Assembly: GCF_027531705.1 (NCBI RefSeq)
Contig: NZ_JAPZSP010000024.1
Coordinates: 1 to 64,000 of the forward strand
Length of the DNA: 64,000 bases
Source of the DNA: Flavobacterium sp.
GTDB lineage: Bacteria > Bacteroidota > Bacteroidia > Flavobacteriales > Flavobacteriaceae
Direction of reading: 5' to 3'
Shown here: positions 41,521 through 50,992 of the stretch, one piece after another
Layout: each line of letters begins with the position of its first letter
Numbering within the stretch: the stretch's first letter is position 1
The notes under the pieces: generated by a model
The model's database searches: none
What the model saw: the letters and a program-made list of their open reading frames with translations, nothing else
Told to the model about the DNA's origin: nothing
Program-made: the position numbers and the translations under genes

Positions 41521-41913
41521 ATGTTCACAATTCAACAAATAAAAGACGCTCATTCCAAAGTAAAAAGCGGCGCCGATTTCCCAAAATACATGCAAAACAT
41601 TATTGCGCTTGGCGTAACTTCATTTGAAACATTTGTATTTGACAATCACACCAATTATTACGGAAAAGATGATTTTCAAATTGCTTCCGAAGGTTTTTCA
41701 GAAACGCTAACAATTACAGACAAAAGCAATATCGAGCAATTCAAATCTGATTTAAAAGCGCATCAACAAGGCAAAACCGATTACATGACTTTTCTAAACG
41801 ACTGCGCAAAATCGGGCGTAGAAAAATGGATTGTTGTAATGGATAAAATGACTTGTAGTTATTACGACAAAGCTGGAAACGAAATGGTTGTGGAAGTAAT
41901 TCCGTCGGTTTAG
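41521..41913 (+). CDS. DUF1398 family protein
   Basis: A 130-residue protein of DUF1398: FTIQQIKDAHSKVKSGADFP, YMQNIIALGVTSFETFV, NHTNYYGKDDFQ and AKSGVEKWIVVMDKMTCSYYDKAGNEM. The family is of unknown function and often occurs in small stress-related clusters. Base use is closer to the core genes than to the AbiH gene upstream, despite being only five bases away, so the pairing may be by insertion of AbiH in front of an existing gene. Confidence 0.85.
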   Translation: MFTIQQIKDAHSKVKSGADFPKYMQNIIALGVTSFETFVFDNHTNYYGKDDFQIASEGFSETLTITDKSNIEQFKSDLKAHQQGKTDYMTFLNDCAKSGVEKWIVVMDKMTCSYYDKAGNEMVVEVIPSV

Positions 41914-41984
41914 TTTTCAAACACAAAAGTCACAAAAAAAAGAAAAAGGCACAGAAGATAAAACTTTTGTACCTTGTTGTGTTT

Positions 41985-42012
41985 AAAAAACGGTTCACAT
42001 TACTGCAAACCG
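41985..42012 (-). terminator. intrinsic terminator downstream of pepP
   Basis: CGGTT (41991-41995) and AACCG (42008-42012) form a short hairpin. On the minus strand it is followed by TTTTTT. It lies 39 bases after the aminopeptidase stop. Confidence 0.55.
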
Positions 42013-42051
42013 CTTTTAAACTTTTAAACCTATAAACTCTTAAACTACATT

Positions 42052-43344
42052 TTAAGAATTCATTATCGATTCAATTTCATCTACTTCAATCGGAATATTG
42101 CGCATCAAGTTGAACGCTTCACCTTTTTCTTGAATGACCATATCGTCTTCAATACGAATTCCGAAACCTTCAGCTGGAACGTAAATTCCTGGTTCAACAG
42201 TGAATACCATATTCGCTTGCATTGGCTCGTGTAATAATCCGTAATCGTGTGTGTCTAATCCCATGTGGTGTGATGTTCCGTGCATGAAATATTTTTTGTA
42301 CGCTGGCCAATCTGGATTTTCGTTTTGAACATCGGCTTTGTCAATTAATCCTAAACCTAAAAGTTCTGAAGTCATTATCTTGCCAACTTCTACATGGTAT
42401 TGTTTCCATAAAGTTCCCGGAACTAACATTTTTGTTGCTTCATTTTTTACACGTAAAACGGCATTGTAAACTTCTTTTTGTCTGTCAGAAAAACGTCCCG
42501 AAACTGGAACCATTCTGGTCATATCACTTGAATAATTAGCATATTCTGCACCAACATCGAGCAAAATCAAATCACCTGCGTTACATTGTTGGTTGTTTTC
42601 GATATAATGCAACACATTGGCATTATTTCCTGAAGCAATAATTGGTGTATAAGCAAAACCTTTTGAACGATTTCTCAAAAATTCATGCGCAAATTCGGCT
42701 TCAATTTCGTATTCCATTACGTTTGGTTTTACGAAATTCAAAATTCTACGAAATCCTTTTTCAGTAATATTACAAGCTTCTTGAATCAAATCTAATTCTT
42801 CACTTTCTTTAACAGAACGAATTCGTTGTAAAATAGGATTTGATTTTTCTACTTTATGCGCTGGATAATTTTCTTTCCACCATTTGATAAAACGCGCTTC
42901 ACGAGTTTCTGTTTCAATCACGGCACGATAATGTTCGTTGGTGTTGATGTAAATCGTTTCGGCATAAGTCATCACTTCTTTCAAAGTTTTATGAAAATCT
43001 TGCAACCATATCACACTTTTAATTCCGGCTACTTCAAACGCTCTTTGTTTAGTAAGTTTTTCGCCTTCCCAAATAGCAATGTGTTCGTTGGTTTCTTTTA
43101 AGAACAAAATTTCTTTCAAATGCTCGTATGGCGCATCAGGAAAAAGCAACAAAACACTTTCTTCTTGATCAACTCCGCTTAAATAAAAAATATCGCGATG
43201 TTGTGCAAAAGGCAAAGTAGAATCAGCAGAAACAGGATAAATATCGTTCGAATTGAAAACGGCAACACTATTAGGTTTCATTTGTGCCGTGAATTTAGCT
43301 CTGTTTTTAATAAACAAATCACGGTCTATTTGATGGTATTTCAT
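42052..43344 (-). CDS. pepP: Xaa-Pro aminopeptidase (aminopeptidase P, M24B)
   Basis: A 430-residue M24B peptidase that removes N-terminal residues preceding proline. The pita-bread metal ligands are visible in LLDVGAEYANYSSDMTRMVP (two Asp), MHGTSHHMGLDTHD (His), FTVEPGIYVP (Glu) and GIRIEDDMVI (Glu). The N-terminal creatinase-like domain (about 1-150) is complete and the length is typical. A TAATTTTG -7 box lies at 43394-43401. Confidence 0.95.
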   Translation of the reverse strand: MKYHQIDRDLFIKNRAKFTAQMKPNSVAVFNSNDIYPVSADSTLPFAQHRDIFYLSGVDQEESVLLLFPDAPYEHLKEILFLKETNEHIAIWEGEKLTKQRAFEVAGIKSVIWLQDFHKTLKEVMTYAETIYINTNEHYRAVIETETREARFIKWWKENYPAHKVEKSNPILQRIRSVKESEELDLIQEACNITEKGFRRILNFVKPNVMEYEIEAEFAHEFLRNRSKGFAYTPIIASGNNANVLHYIENNQQCNAGDLILLDVGAEYANYSSDMTRMVPVSGRFSDRQKEVYNAVLRVKNEATKMLVPGTLWKQYHVEVGKIMTSELLGLGLIDKADVQNENPDWPAYKKYFMHGTSHHMGLDTHDYGLLHEPMQANMVFTVEPGIYVPAEGFGIRIEDDMVIQEKGEAFNLMRNIPIEVDEIESIMNS

Positions 43345-43449
43345 TTTTTGAGTAATTAGTAATTAGTGAATAGTCAAAAGCATTTATTTTAAACAAAATT
43401 AAGGAATAATTGAGTTCAAGTTGTAGCCAAATGGCGTTATTTTAATTAA

Positions 43450-43505
43450 CCGCAAATTCGCAAATTAAAATCAGATTAAGAGAAAAAAAAATTGCGAATT
43501 TGTGG
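43450..43505. repeat. 14-base inverted repeat downstream of Crp/Fnr gene
   Basis: CCGCAAATTCGCAA (43450-43463) and TTGCGAATTTGTGG (43492-43505) are reverse complements except for one G-T type mismatch, around a 28-base loop. On the minus strand the left-hand arm is followed by no T run, but the loop contains TTTTTTTT. It may be a terminator or a mobile intergenic repeat; it abuts the Crp/Fnr stop. Confidence 0.8.
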
Positions 43506-43511
43506 TAGCTA

Positions 43512-44108
43512 TTAATTTATGTTTTTACGAATACGACTCATGTGACGCGACGAAATACCGAGGAAAGAAGCTAGATAGTGTAATGGAACTTCTTGTAGTA
43601 ATTTGGATTCAGTTGCAAGTAGTTTTTTATAACGTTCTTCTGGTGTTAACGTTAGTAAATCGATACGGTAATCATCGATTAAGCAAATTTGTTTTTCGAT
43701 GACGTTGTAATAAAATTGATGAAACGCTTTGTTGTTTTCGATTAAATTTTTGAATGTTTTTAAATCAACAATCCATAATTTACAATCGGCAATGGCTTTG
43801 ATGCTTTTTCGAGAAGGTTTTTGAAATAAAAAACTGTTCAATGAAGTCGTAACCGAATTTCGTAAAGCCAAATAAGAAGTTTTTTCTTCGTCGTCTATCA
43901 AAATGGAATGTTGCAAAATGCCGCTTTCTACAAAACAAAAATGTTGGCAAACTTCGCCTTCTTTTACAAAAAAATCGTTCTTTTTGAGATGTGAAATTGA
44001 GAAACTATCTTTAGCAGTATTGATATCACGAACCATTTCATCGGTTTTACAATCGACAAAAAGTTGTAAATACTCTAAAAAACTGCTTTCGGAATTTGTT
44101 GGCTTCAT
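43512..44108 (-). CDS. Crp/Fnr-family transcription regulator
   Basis: A 198-residue regulator: the cyclic-nucleotide-binding-like beta-roll (about 20-120: KNDFFVKEGEVCQHFCFVESGILQHSI) and a C-terminal HTH (EVPLHYLASFLGISSRHMSRIRKNI). Residues for cAMP contact are not conserved. I choose the ATG at 44108 (MKPTNSESS); the frame upstream is A/T-rich and overlaps a -7-like box TATTTTTG at 44113-44120, only five bases before the ATG, the same arrangement as in rbfA. Possibly leaderless. Confidence 0.85.
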   Translation of the reverse strand: MKPTNSESSFLEYLQLFVDCKTDEMVRDINTAKDSFSISHLKKNDFFVKEGEVCQHFCFVESGILQHSILIDDEEKTSYLALRNSVTTSLNSFLFQKPSRKSIKAIADCKLWIVDLKTFKNLIENNKAFHQFYYNVIEKQICLIDDYRIDLLTLTPEERYKKLLATESKLLQEVPLHYLASFLGISSRHMSRIRKNIN

Positions 44109-44112
44109 GCTA

Positions 44113-44120
44113 CAAAAATA
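44113..44120 (-). promoter_or_regulatory. -7 box five bases before the Crp/Fnr ATG
   Basis: TATTTTTG on the minus strand is followed by TAGC and ATG. This places a predicted transcript start at or beside the start codon, as for rbfA. Confidence 0.4.
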
Positions 44121-44143
44121 TCCAAAAAACACTAATTTGGTTA

Positions 44144-44276
44144 TTTTCACACGAATTTCACCAATTTACACGAAGCAATTATCTTTAAATTACACTAAAA
44201 ATCCTATTACTATTCGTGAAATCCATTTCTACAGACTATATAATTTGTGAAAATTAGTGCAATTTGTGTTGACTTT
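44144..44276. repeat. imperfect inverted repeat region (CACGAATTT-type)
   Basis: The left part (CACACGAATTTCACC and TTTACACGAAG) and the right part (ATTCGTGAAATCC and AATTTGTGAAAATTAGTGCA) are diverged reverse complements built from CACGAATT/AATTCGTG units. Such units recur in intergenic regions of Flavobacteriaceae as I remember them. It fills most of the gap between the Crp/Fnr gene and mvaS. Confidence 0.5.
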
Positions 44277-44286
44277 TTGATACTAT

Positions 44287-45648
44287 TTAGTCAACCCATT
44301 TATAATAACGAGCACCTATTAAATTTGGAATTTCTGTTTCAATTCGGTCTAAAATCCATTCGTTTTTAGGCAATTTTATAGGTTGTTTTTGTTCTTTTTT
44401 ATGAAGTCTTTCGTAGGTTTCAAAATCGATTTCTTGGCTTTTTGCTAAAGTTTCAAATAACGATACTTTGCCCATGGCTTCTTTCCAATTTTCTTGAATA
44501 ATGCCTTCAAAAACTTTTGATTTAGAACCGCTTCCGTAGGCTAAAAATCCAAATTTTTCGCCAGCAACTTCTTTTTTAGCATCATAAAAATGAGCTAATG
44601 TTGATAGTAATCCCATGAAAATAGAACCTGTGTATAAATTTCCTATTAACGAAGAAGCAATTTCAGCAGGCTGCAATTTTTCTGTTACAAAAGCTTGATA
44701 TTCTGGCGATTTACTGGTTTCTTTTAGTTTATTTTGATACGTTGCGACCTCTTCTGTTCCATCAACAATTGGCGTTTGATGATCTAACGCATAGATTTCA
44801 GATAGCATTCGTCTGCCTTGAAAAGCATAAGGCAAATGCATGATGATACTTTTCCAAGAAGTATATAGGGTTTCAGAAGTGTTTTTATTTTTTTTGAATG
44901 AAAAATAAGCATTGCGTGTTCTATCCATATAGCATTGGTTGGAATATTGTCCGTCAAAAACAGGTTGGTCTTTATGAATTTCGATTTCGGCTTCTAAATT
45001 GTCAAACCAAGATTCGTTGGTAGTTTTTCCTGTAATTTTTTCTTTTGAAATTGTTCGGTAAGGTTTGAAAAAATCAAAAACACCTTTAGTATTGGTTGCC
45101 CAGATATTTTCAAAAGCGATAATTTTAGGGTTTTGAGAAATCAACATTGCCAATGCGCCTGCTCCTTGCGTATATTCTCCAGTTGAGTTTAAGTCGTATT
45201 TAGCAATGTCGCTAGTAACCACAATGGCTTTTTTAGTTGGATTCAGTCGTACAAAATCAATACAGTTTTGAAGCGCATCAACACCGCCAATGCAAGCAAA
45301 AGTAAAATCAACTACATCGCATTCGGAAAGTGTGTTTTCACCAAATTTTTGTTCCATCAAACTTACCAAGAACGAACCGATTGGTTTTGAACTATCAATT
45401 CCGCTTTCGGTTCCGACATAAATTCGAGCAATTTCGGCTAAATTAATTTGGTTGTTTTGAATTAATTTGGTCAAAGCATTAGCACCAAATACAACAGTAT
45501 CTTGATGTACATCGGACAAAGTCATTTTGAGTAAACCAAGTCCTTTTTCTAATTTTTCGGCTTCAATATTTCTGGCCGTTGCTAGTGTTTTTATTGGCAA
45601 ATGAATTTGAGCAACATCAAAAGCAATGGCATCTATCCCTATTTTCAT
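44287..45648 (-). CDS. mvaS: hydroxymethylglutaryl-CoA synthase
   Basis: A 453-residue HMG-CoA synthase, which condenses acetyl-CoA with acetoacetyl-CoA in the mevalonate isoprenoid pathway. The catalytic Cys119 is in TFACIGGVDALQNC, and the general base Glu80 region is VGTESGIDSSKPIGS. The rest includes GEYTQGAGALAMLIS and FLAYGSGSKSKVFEG. Mevalonate-pathway use is usual in Flavobacteriia and supports the taxonomic call. No other pathway genes are adjacent. Confidence 0.96.
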   Translation of the reverse strand: MKIGIDAIAFDVAQIHLPIKTLATARNIEAEKLEKGLGLLKMTLSDVHQDTVVFGANALTKLIQNNQINLAEIARIYVGTESGIDSSKPIGSFLVSLMEQKFGENTLSECDVVDFTFACIGGVDALQNCIDFVRLNPTKKAIVVTSDIAKYDLNSTGEYTQGAGALAMLISQNPKIIAFENIWATNTKGVFDFFKPYRTISKEKITGKTTNESWFDNLEAEIEIHKDQPVFDGQYSNQCYMDRTRNAYFSFKKNKNTSETLYTSWKSIIMHLPYAFQGRRMLSEIYALDHQTPIVDGTEEVATYQNKLKETSKSPEYQAFVTEKLQPAEIASSLIGNLYTGSIFMGLLSTLAHFYDAKKEVAGEKFGFLAYGSGSKSKVFEGIIQENWKEAMGKVSLFETLAKSQEIDFETYERLHKKEQKQPIKLPKNEWILDRIETEIPNLIGARYYKWVD

Positions 45649-45846
45649 TTTGTTTTTGGAGTTTTTATAAAGTACAAAATTACAACTCTATAAACTAAAG
45701 AAAGACGATTTTATTTCAATAAACAAGTTCAAAAAGCATTTTTATGAAATTCAAAAAAAGTGATGCTTAAATTTAGGAATAGTTTAATTTTATTTTGATT
45801 GCTTTTAAAATATTTCTAGTTTAGCTTAAAATTTTAAAACCCCAAC

Positions 45847-46698
45847 ATGAAATTTTCTACTTTACTACTTACTTTTTTATTTGCAACCACAAGTTTTGGT
45901 CAGGACAAACAAGCCTATGAAATTTTTGATGCAAAAGGAAATAAAACTTCTTATGAGAAAATTGTAAAAACCGCTCAAAAAAGTAGAATTGTTTTATTTG
46001 GCGAACTTCATGACAATGCTATTGTGCATTGGTTACAATATGAATTTACAAAAGATTTATTTACAAAAAAAGGATTGGTTCTTGGTGCAGAGATGTTTGA
46101 AACCGATAATCAAAACCAGTTAAACAACTATTTGAATGGAAAAATAAATCAAAAAGTGTTGGACAGTACGGCTCGTTTATGGAAAAACTACAAAACCGAT
46201 TACAAGCCATTAGTTGATTTTGCCAAAGACAAAAAAATCTCATTTATCGCCACCAATATTCCTCGAAAATACGCATCGATGGTTTACAAAAAAGGATTGG
46301 AAGAATTGCAAACAATATCTTTTGAAGAAAAAAAGTTAATGGCACCATTGCCTATTGAGTTTGATGGAGAATTGCCTGGTTATAAAGACATGCTAAAAAT
46401 GGAAGGCAATCATGCTGGCGATAAAATGCCAAAAGCGCAAGCTATAAAAGATGCAACAATGGCTTATTTTATTTTGAAAAATCTAAAAGAAAACTACATT
46501 TTTGTACATTATAACGGGACTTATCACAGTGATAACTTTGAAGGAATAAGTTGGTACATAAGAGAACGCGATCCTGAAGTTTCGATTATGACAATTGCTA
46601 CTGTTGAACAAAAAGACGTAAAAGATTTAGAAAAAGAAAACCACGGAAAAGCTGATTTTATTATAGTTGTTGATGTAGATATGACGAAAACACATTAA
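45847..46698 (+). CDS. ChaN-like (TIKI superfamily) exported protein
   Basis: A 283-residue protein with a signal peptide ending TTSFGQ and a ChaN/Tiki-superfamily domain: IVLFGELHDNAIVHWLQYE (His-Asp motif), LGAEMFETDNQNQLNNYLNG and NYIFVHYNGTYHSDNFEGISWYI. ChaN of Campylobacter binds haem in pairs; other superfamily members are metalloproteases or erythromycin esterase-like. The His and Glu positions seen are the conserved ones. It is related in fold to the DUF5694 protein at 26409. Its start is preceded by a 198-base gap after mvaS with no element I recognise. Confidence 0.82.
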   Translation: MKFSTLLLTFLFATTSFGQDKQAYEIFDAKGNKTSYEKIVKTAQKSRIVLFGELHDNAIVHWLQYEFTKDLFTKKGLVLGAEMFETDNQNQLNNYLNGKINQKVLDSTARLWKNYKTDYKPLVDFAKDKKISFIATNIPRKYASMVYKKGLEELQTISFEEKKLMAPLPIEFDGELPGYKDMLKMEGNHAGDKMPKAQAIKDATMAYFILKNLKENYIFVHYNGTYHSDNFEGISWYIRERDPEVSIMTIATVEQKDVKDLEKENHGKADFIIVVDVDMTKTH

Positions 46699-46777
46699 TC
46701 GTAAATGTCTCGTTACTAAACAGTTGTTAAACTTGATTAAATTTACTTTAAAATCATTATAAATTATAGCGAAAAGG

Positions 46778-46808
46778 TTGTAGTTGTTTCCTATTTGGTT
46801 TATTTTTG
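46778..46808 (+). promoter_or_regulatory. promoter of sdhCAB
   Basis: TTG (46778-46780) and TATTTTTG (46801-46808) are 20 bases apart, a good -33/-7 pair, and the sdhC start follows 30 bases after the -7 box. Confidence 0.6.
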
Positions 46809-46838
46809 TTTACTTTTTTAAAACAAATTAACAACCTT

Positions 46839-47504
46839 ATGGCAAAATCTACATTTTTGAGTTCGTCTATTGCTAGGAAAGTTGCAATGGCACTATCAGG
46901 ACTTTTTTTAATTACCTTTTTAGCACTTCACTTTTTTATAAATCTAACCTCTGTTTTTAGCGAAGATTTTTTCAATGAAGCTTCTCATTTTATGGGTTAC
47001 AATCCACTAATTCAATTTGTAATGCAACCTATCCTTATCGCTGGTGTTGTTTTTCACTTCGTAATGGGAATTGTTTTAGAACTTAAAAATAGAAATGCAA
47101 GACCAGTTGGTTATGCAAAATATGATGGTGCTGCAAATGCTTCTTGGGCTTCAAGAAACATGATTATTTCGGGACTTGTTGTTTTAGCATTTCTTGGTTT
47201 ACACATGTACGATTTCTGGTTACATGAAATAGTGTATAAATATGTTGACGTAAATACAGTTGACACCGCAAGATACTATGAAGAATTAGTTCACAAATTT
47301 GAAAGCCCAGTTCGTACTGGTTTGTACTGTATTGCCTTTATATTGCTTTCATTACATTTATGGCATGGCTTTAATTCATCGTTTCAATCTGTGGGTTTTA
47401 ATAACAAATTTTCAAAATCATTACATAAATTAGGATATGCATTTGCGATAATTGTTCCGTTTGGATTTATTTTTATTGCATTATTTCATCATTTTAATCA
47501 ATAA
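46839..47504 (+). CDS. sdhC: succinate dehydrogenase cytochrome b558 subunit
   Basis: A 221-residue membrane subunit with five helices and conserved haem-ligand histidines ([63 protein letters not shown]). It is the single-subunit, di-haem b558-type anchor of type B succinate:quinone oxidoreductase or fumarate reductase, usual in Bacteroidota. I use the ATG at 46839 ([14 protein letters not shown]); the longer frame reads through the -7 box. sdhA follows after 14 bases. Confidence 0.94.
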   Translation: MAKSTFLSSSIARKVAMALSGLFLITFLALHFFINLTSVFSEDFFNEASHFMGYNPLIQFVMQPILIAGVVFHFVMGIVLELKNRNARPVGYAKYDGAANASWASRNMIISGLVVLAFLGLHMYDFWLHEIVYKYVDVNTVDTARYYEELVHKFESPVRTGLYCIAFILLSLHLWHGFNSSFQSVGFNNKFSKSLHKLGYAFAIIVPFGFIFIALFHHFNQ

Positions 47505-47518
47505 TATCAGTTATCAAT

Positions 47519-49528
47519 ATGAAATTAGATTCTAAAATACCAGAAGGACACATTTCTCAGAAATGGACCGATTATAAAGATCATTTAAAATTAGTTGCAC
47601 CAAACAACAGACCAAAAATTGATATTATTGTTGTTGGAACAGGTTTAGCTGGAGCTTCGGCAGCAGCATCGTTTGGTGAAATGGGTTACAATGTTAAAGC
47701 ATTTTGCTTTCAAGATTCGCCAAGACGAGCGCACTCTATTGCTGCTCAAGGAGGAATAAACGCTGCTAAAAATTACCAAAATGACGGCGATAGTATCTTT
47801 AGATTGTTCTATGATACTATTAAAGGTGGTGATTACAGAGCTCGTGAAGCAAACGTTCACCGTTTAGCAGAAGTTTCAGGAAACATTATTGACCAATGTG
47901 TCGCGCAAGGTGTTCCTTTTGCTAGAGATTACGGTGGATTGTTAGATAACCGTTCATTTGGTGGAACACAAGTTCAAAGAACTTTTTATGCTGCTGGACA
48001 AACCGGACAACAATTATTATTAGGAGCTTATTCAGCTTTATCAAGACAAATCGGACTTGGACGTGTAAAAATGTACAACCGTCACGAAATGTTAGATTTA
48101 GTAAAAGTAGATGGAAAAGCTCGTGGAATTATAGCTCGTAACTTGATAACAGGGGAATTAGAAAGACATTCTGCTCATGCTGTTATTATTGCTTCTGGAG
48201 GTTATGGAAACGTTTATTTCCTTTCTACAAATGCTATGGGAAGTAATGTTACTGCTGGTTGGAAAGTTCATAAACAAGGAGCGTTATTCGCAAATCCATG
48301 TTTTGTTCAAATCCACCCAACTTGTATTCCTGTTCACGGAACAAATCAGGCAAAATTAACTTTGATGTCAGAGTCATTGCGTAATTCAGGGCGTATTTGG
48401 GTTCCTAAGAAAAAAGAAGATGCTGAAGCAATTCGAGCAGGAAAATTAAAACCAACACAATTAACAGAAGAAGATAGAGATTATTTCTTAGAAAGAAAAT
48501 ATCCTGCTTTTGGTAATTTAGTACCACGTGATGTGGCTTCAAGAGCAGCAAAAGAAGTTTGTGACGAAGGAAAAGGAATTGAAGCAAACGACACTAATGA
48601 AGGAGTTTATTTAGATTTTTCTACAGAAATCCAAAATAAAGGAAAACAAGCTGCTTACGCGCAAGGAAATCATAATCCAACTCCAGAAGAAATTACTTCT
48701 TTAGGGAAACAATGGTTAAAAGAGAAATATGGTAACTTGTTTACAATGTATCAAAAAATTACGGACGAAAATCCATATGAAACTCCAATGAAAATCTATC
48801 CAGCGGTTCACTATACAATGGGTGGAGTTTGGGTTGATTATAACTTACAATCTACTATTCCTGGTTGTTTCGTAGCTGGAGAAGCTAATTTCTCTGACCA
48901 TGGCGCTAACAGACTTGGAGCTTCAGCTTTAATGCAAGGTTTAGCAGATGGTTATTTTGTTCTTCCTTACACAGTTTCTAATTATTTGGCAGACGAAATT
49001 AGAACTGGTAAGATTTCTACAGATACACAAGAATTTGTTGATGCTGAGAATAGAGTTAAAGATTCTATTGATAAATTCTTGAACAATAAAGGATCTAAAT
49101 CGGTTGATCATTTCCACAAACGTTTAGGATTAATTATGTGGAACAAAGTTGGTATGGGTAGAAATGAAGCTGGTTTAAAAGAGGCTATTGCTGAAATATC
49201 TTCTTTAAAAGAAGAATTCTACAAAGATGTAAATGTTCCTGGAAACGCTGATGAGTTAAATCCACAGTTAGAAAAAGCATTACGTGTTGCCGATTTTATT
49301 GATTTAGGTCAACTAATGGCAATGGATGCTTTACAAAGAAACGAATCTTGTGGAGGGCATTTCCGTGAAGAATATCAAGATTCTGAAGGTGAAACATTAC
49401 GTGATGATGAAAACTTCTCATTTGTTGGCGCTTGGGAATATAAAGGTGATGATATCACTAAAGAAGAGCTTCACAAAGAAGAATTGAAATACGAGTTTAT
49501 CAAAATAGCCGCAAGAAATTACAAATAA
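47519..49528 (+). CDS. sdhA: succinate dehydrogenase/fumarate reductase flavoprotein subunit
   Basis: A 669-residue FAD subunit. The dinucleotide-binding [17 protein letters not shown] is at about residues 42-58. The covalent FAD-histidine region is [17 protein letters not shown], and substrate/active-site segments are [24 protein letters not shown] and [18 protein letters not shown]. The length fits the long b558-linked form. It oxidises succinate to fumarate in the TCA cycle and passes electrons to SdhB, which starts seven bases after its stop. Confidence 0.97.
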   Translation: MKLDSKIPEGHISQKWTDYKDHLKLVAPNNRPKIDIIVVGTGLAGASAAASFGEMGYNVKAFCFQDSPRRAHSIAAQGGINAAKNYQNDGDSIFRLFYDTIKGGDYRAREANVHRLAEVSGNIIDQCVAQGVPFARDYGGLLDNRSFGGTQVQRTFYAAGQTGQQLLLGAYSALSRQIGLGRVKMYNRHEMLDLVKVDGKARGIIARNLITGELERHSAHAVIIASGGYGNVYFLSTNAMGSNVTAGWKVHKQGALFANPCFVQIHPTCIPVHGTNQAKLTLMSESLRNSGRIWVPKKKEDAEAIRAGKLKPTQLTEEDRDYFLERKYPAFGNLVPRDVASRAAKEVCDEGKGIEANDTNEGVYLDFSTEIQNKGKQAAYAQGNHNPTPEEITSLGKQWLKEKYGNLFTMYQKITDENPYETPMKIYPAVHYTMGGVWVDYNLQSTIPGCFVAGEANFSDHGANRLGASALMQGLADGYFVLPYTVSNYLADEIRTGKISTDTQEFVDAENRVKDSIDKFLNNKGSKSVDHFHKRLGLIMWNKVGMGRNEAGLKEAIAEISSLKEEFYKDVNVPGNADELNPQLEKALRVADFIDLGQLMAMDALQRNESCGGHFREEYQDSEGETLRDDENFSFVGAWEYKGDDITKEELHKEELKYEFIKIAARNYK

Positions 49529-49535
49529 TAGAGTT

Positions 49536-50297
49536 ATGAGCGCAGCAAAAAATATAAATATTACCCTAAAAATTTGGCGTCAAAAGAACTCCAAAGCTAA
49601 AGGAAATTTAGAAACATATAAATTGAATGATGTTTCTACAGCAAGTTCGTTTTTGGAAATGTTAGACCAATTAAACGAGCAATTAATCAATGATAGTATC
49701 GAGCCGATTGCATTTGATCATGATTGTCGTGAAGGAATTTGCGGAATGTGTTCTTTATACATCAACGGTCGTGCACACGGTCCAGATACAGGAATCACAA
49801 CGTGTCAATTGCACATGAGAATGTTCAAAGATGGCGATACCATATTTGTTGAACCATGGAGAAGTAAAGCATTTCCTGTAATTAAAGATTTGGTTGTAGA
49901 TAGAAGTGCTTTCGATAGAATTCAACAAGCAGGTGGTTTCGTTTCTGTAAACACATCAGGAAATACTATTGATGCAAATGCAACTCCAATTGCTAAAGAC
50001 GATGCCGATAAAGCATTTATGGCTGCAGCATGTATTGGTTGTGGTGCTTGTGTTGCAACTTGTAAAAACGGTTCAGCAATGCTATTCGTTGGAGCAAAAG
50101 TATCTCAATACGCATTATTACCTCAAGGAAAAGTAGAAGCTACAAATAGAGTTCTAAATATGGTTCGTCAAATGGATGAAGAAGGTTTCGGAAACTGTAC
50201 CAATACTGGTGCTTGTGAAATCGAATGTCCAAAAGGAATTTCATTAGAAAATATTGCAAGAATGAATAGAGAATATCTTTCTGCAAGTTTGAAATAA
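49536..50297 (+). CDS. sdhB: succinate dehydrogenase iron-sulfur subunit
   Basis: A 253-residue subunit with three clusters. The [2Fe-2S] site is [12 protein letters not shown] plus a later Cys in GITTCQLH. The [4Fe-4S] site is [11 protein letters not shown], and the [3Fe-4S]/[4Fe-4S] partner cysteines are [16 protein letters not shown]. It relays electrons from SdhA to the quinone pool through SdhC. It is the last gene of the operon, followed by an intrinsic terminator that overlaps the convergent response regulator stop. Confidence 0.97.
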   Translation: MSAAKNINITLKIWRQKNSKAKGNLETYKLNDVSTASSFLEMLDQLNEQLINDSIEPIAFDHDCREGICGMCSLYINGRAHGPDTGITTCQLHMRMFKDGDTIFVEPWRSKAFPVIKDLVVDRSAFDRIQQAGGFVSVNTSGNTIDANATPIAKDDADKAFMAAACIGCGACVATCKNGSAMLFVGAKVSQYALLPQGKVEATNRVLNMVRQMDEEGFGNCTNTGACEIECPKGISLENIARMNREYLSASLK

Positions 50298-50333
50298 TTA
50301 GCTTTTTTGTCATTCTGACCAAAGAACAATCTC

Positions 50334-50365
50334 AAACGCATTCATTAATTTGGATGCGTTTTTTA
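50334..50365. terminator. terminator between sdhB and the response regulator
   Basis: AAACGCAT (50334-50341) and ATGCGTTT (50354-50361) pair perfectly around a 12-base loop, followed by a T run that contains the stop codon of the convergent regulator gene. Just upstream, TGTCATTCTGACCAAAGAAC (50308-50327) looks like an eroded copy of a dispersed flavobacterial repeat. Confidence 0.8.
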
Positions 50366-50992
50366 TACCAATCCTTTTTCAAAGGCAACTCTAACTAATC
50401 CTGCCGAGTTTTTTACTCCTAATTTTTGCATTAAATTACTTCGATGCGACTCTACTGTTTTGTTGCTAACAAAAAGTTCATTTGCAATTTCATCTGTCGT
50501 GTATTCTTTGATTATTAAAGCCAGAATTTCTTTTTCTCTACTAGTTAATTTTGGAATAAAATAACTCGAGTTTTCAATTCCTATTGAATCATTTAATAGA
50601 ATATCGCTAATTTTTTTTGGCAAATATCGGTTACCGTTATTTACTTCTTTTATAGCTTCAGTAAGTTCGGTTTTGCTAGTGTTTTTTAGCAAATAACCCA
50701 TAGCACCATTTTTTAGAATTTGTTTGATGAAAATGCTGTCTTCAAAATTGGTTAAGGCAATGATTTTTAAATCTTTATGCTTTTCCAAAAGCTCTTTACA
50801 AGCGTTAATCCCATTTCCGTCTGGTAAATTGATATCTAACAACAAAACCTCAACAGAATCATTCAAGTTTTCAAAAGTATCCTTTAGGTTTTCAAAAGAT
50901 TGTAAAACTTCGATTTCTTTGTTAGATTTTAGCATGTTTTTGATGCCTTCAATCACAATTGTGTGGTCGTCTGTAATGGCTATTTGAATCAT
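50363..50992 (-). CDS. LuxR/NarL-family response regulator
   Basis: A 209-residue response regulator. The receiver domain has the acidic pair Asp8-Asp9 and phospho-acceptor Asp53 in VLLLDINLPDGNG, and the Lys in GAMGYLLKNT. The C-terminal NarL/LuxR HTH (about 145-200) reads LTSREKEILALIIKEYTTDEIANELFVSNKTVESHRSNL. It starts inside the stop of the kinase gene (4-base ATGA overlap), so it is the partner of that kinase. Confidence 0.95.
   Translation of the reverse strand: MIQIAITDDHTIVIEGIKNMLKSNKEIEVLQSFENLKDTFENLNDSVEVLLLDINLPDGNGINACKELLEKHKDLKIIALTNFEDSIFIKQILKNGAMGYLLKNTSKTELTEAIKEVNNGNRYLPKKISDILLNDSIGIENSSYFIPKLTSREKEILALIIKEYTTDEIANELFVSNKTVESHRSNLMQKLGVKNSAGLVRVAFEKGLV

Noticed and set aside
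40283..41913. Multi-gene defence island around AbiH
   Set aside because: Neighbours are DinB, DUF1398, aminopeptidase P and WYL-type genes of core type; no restriction, CRISPR, toxin-antitoxin or retron features are visible.
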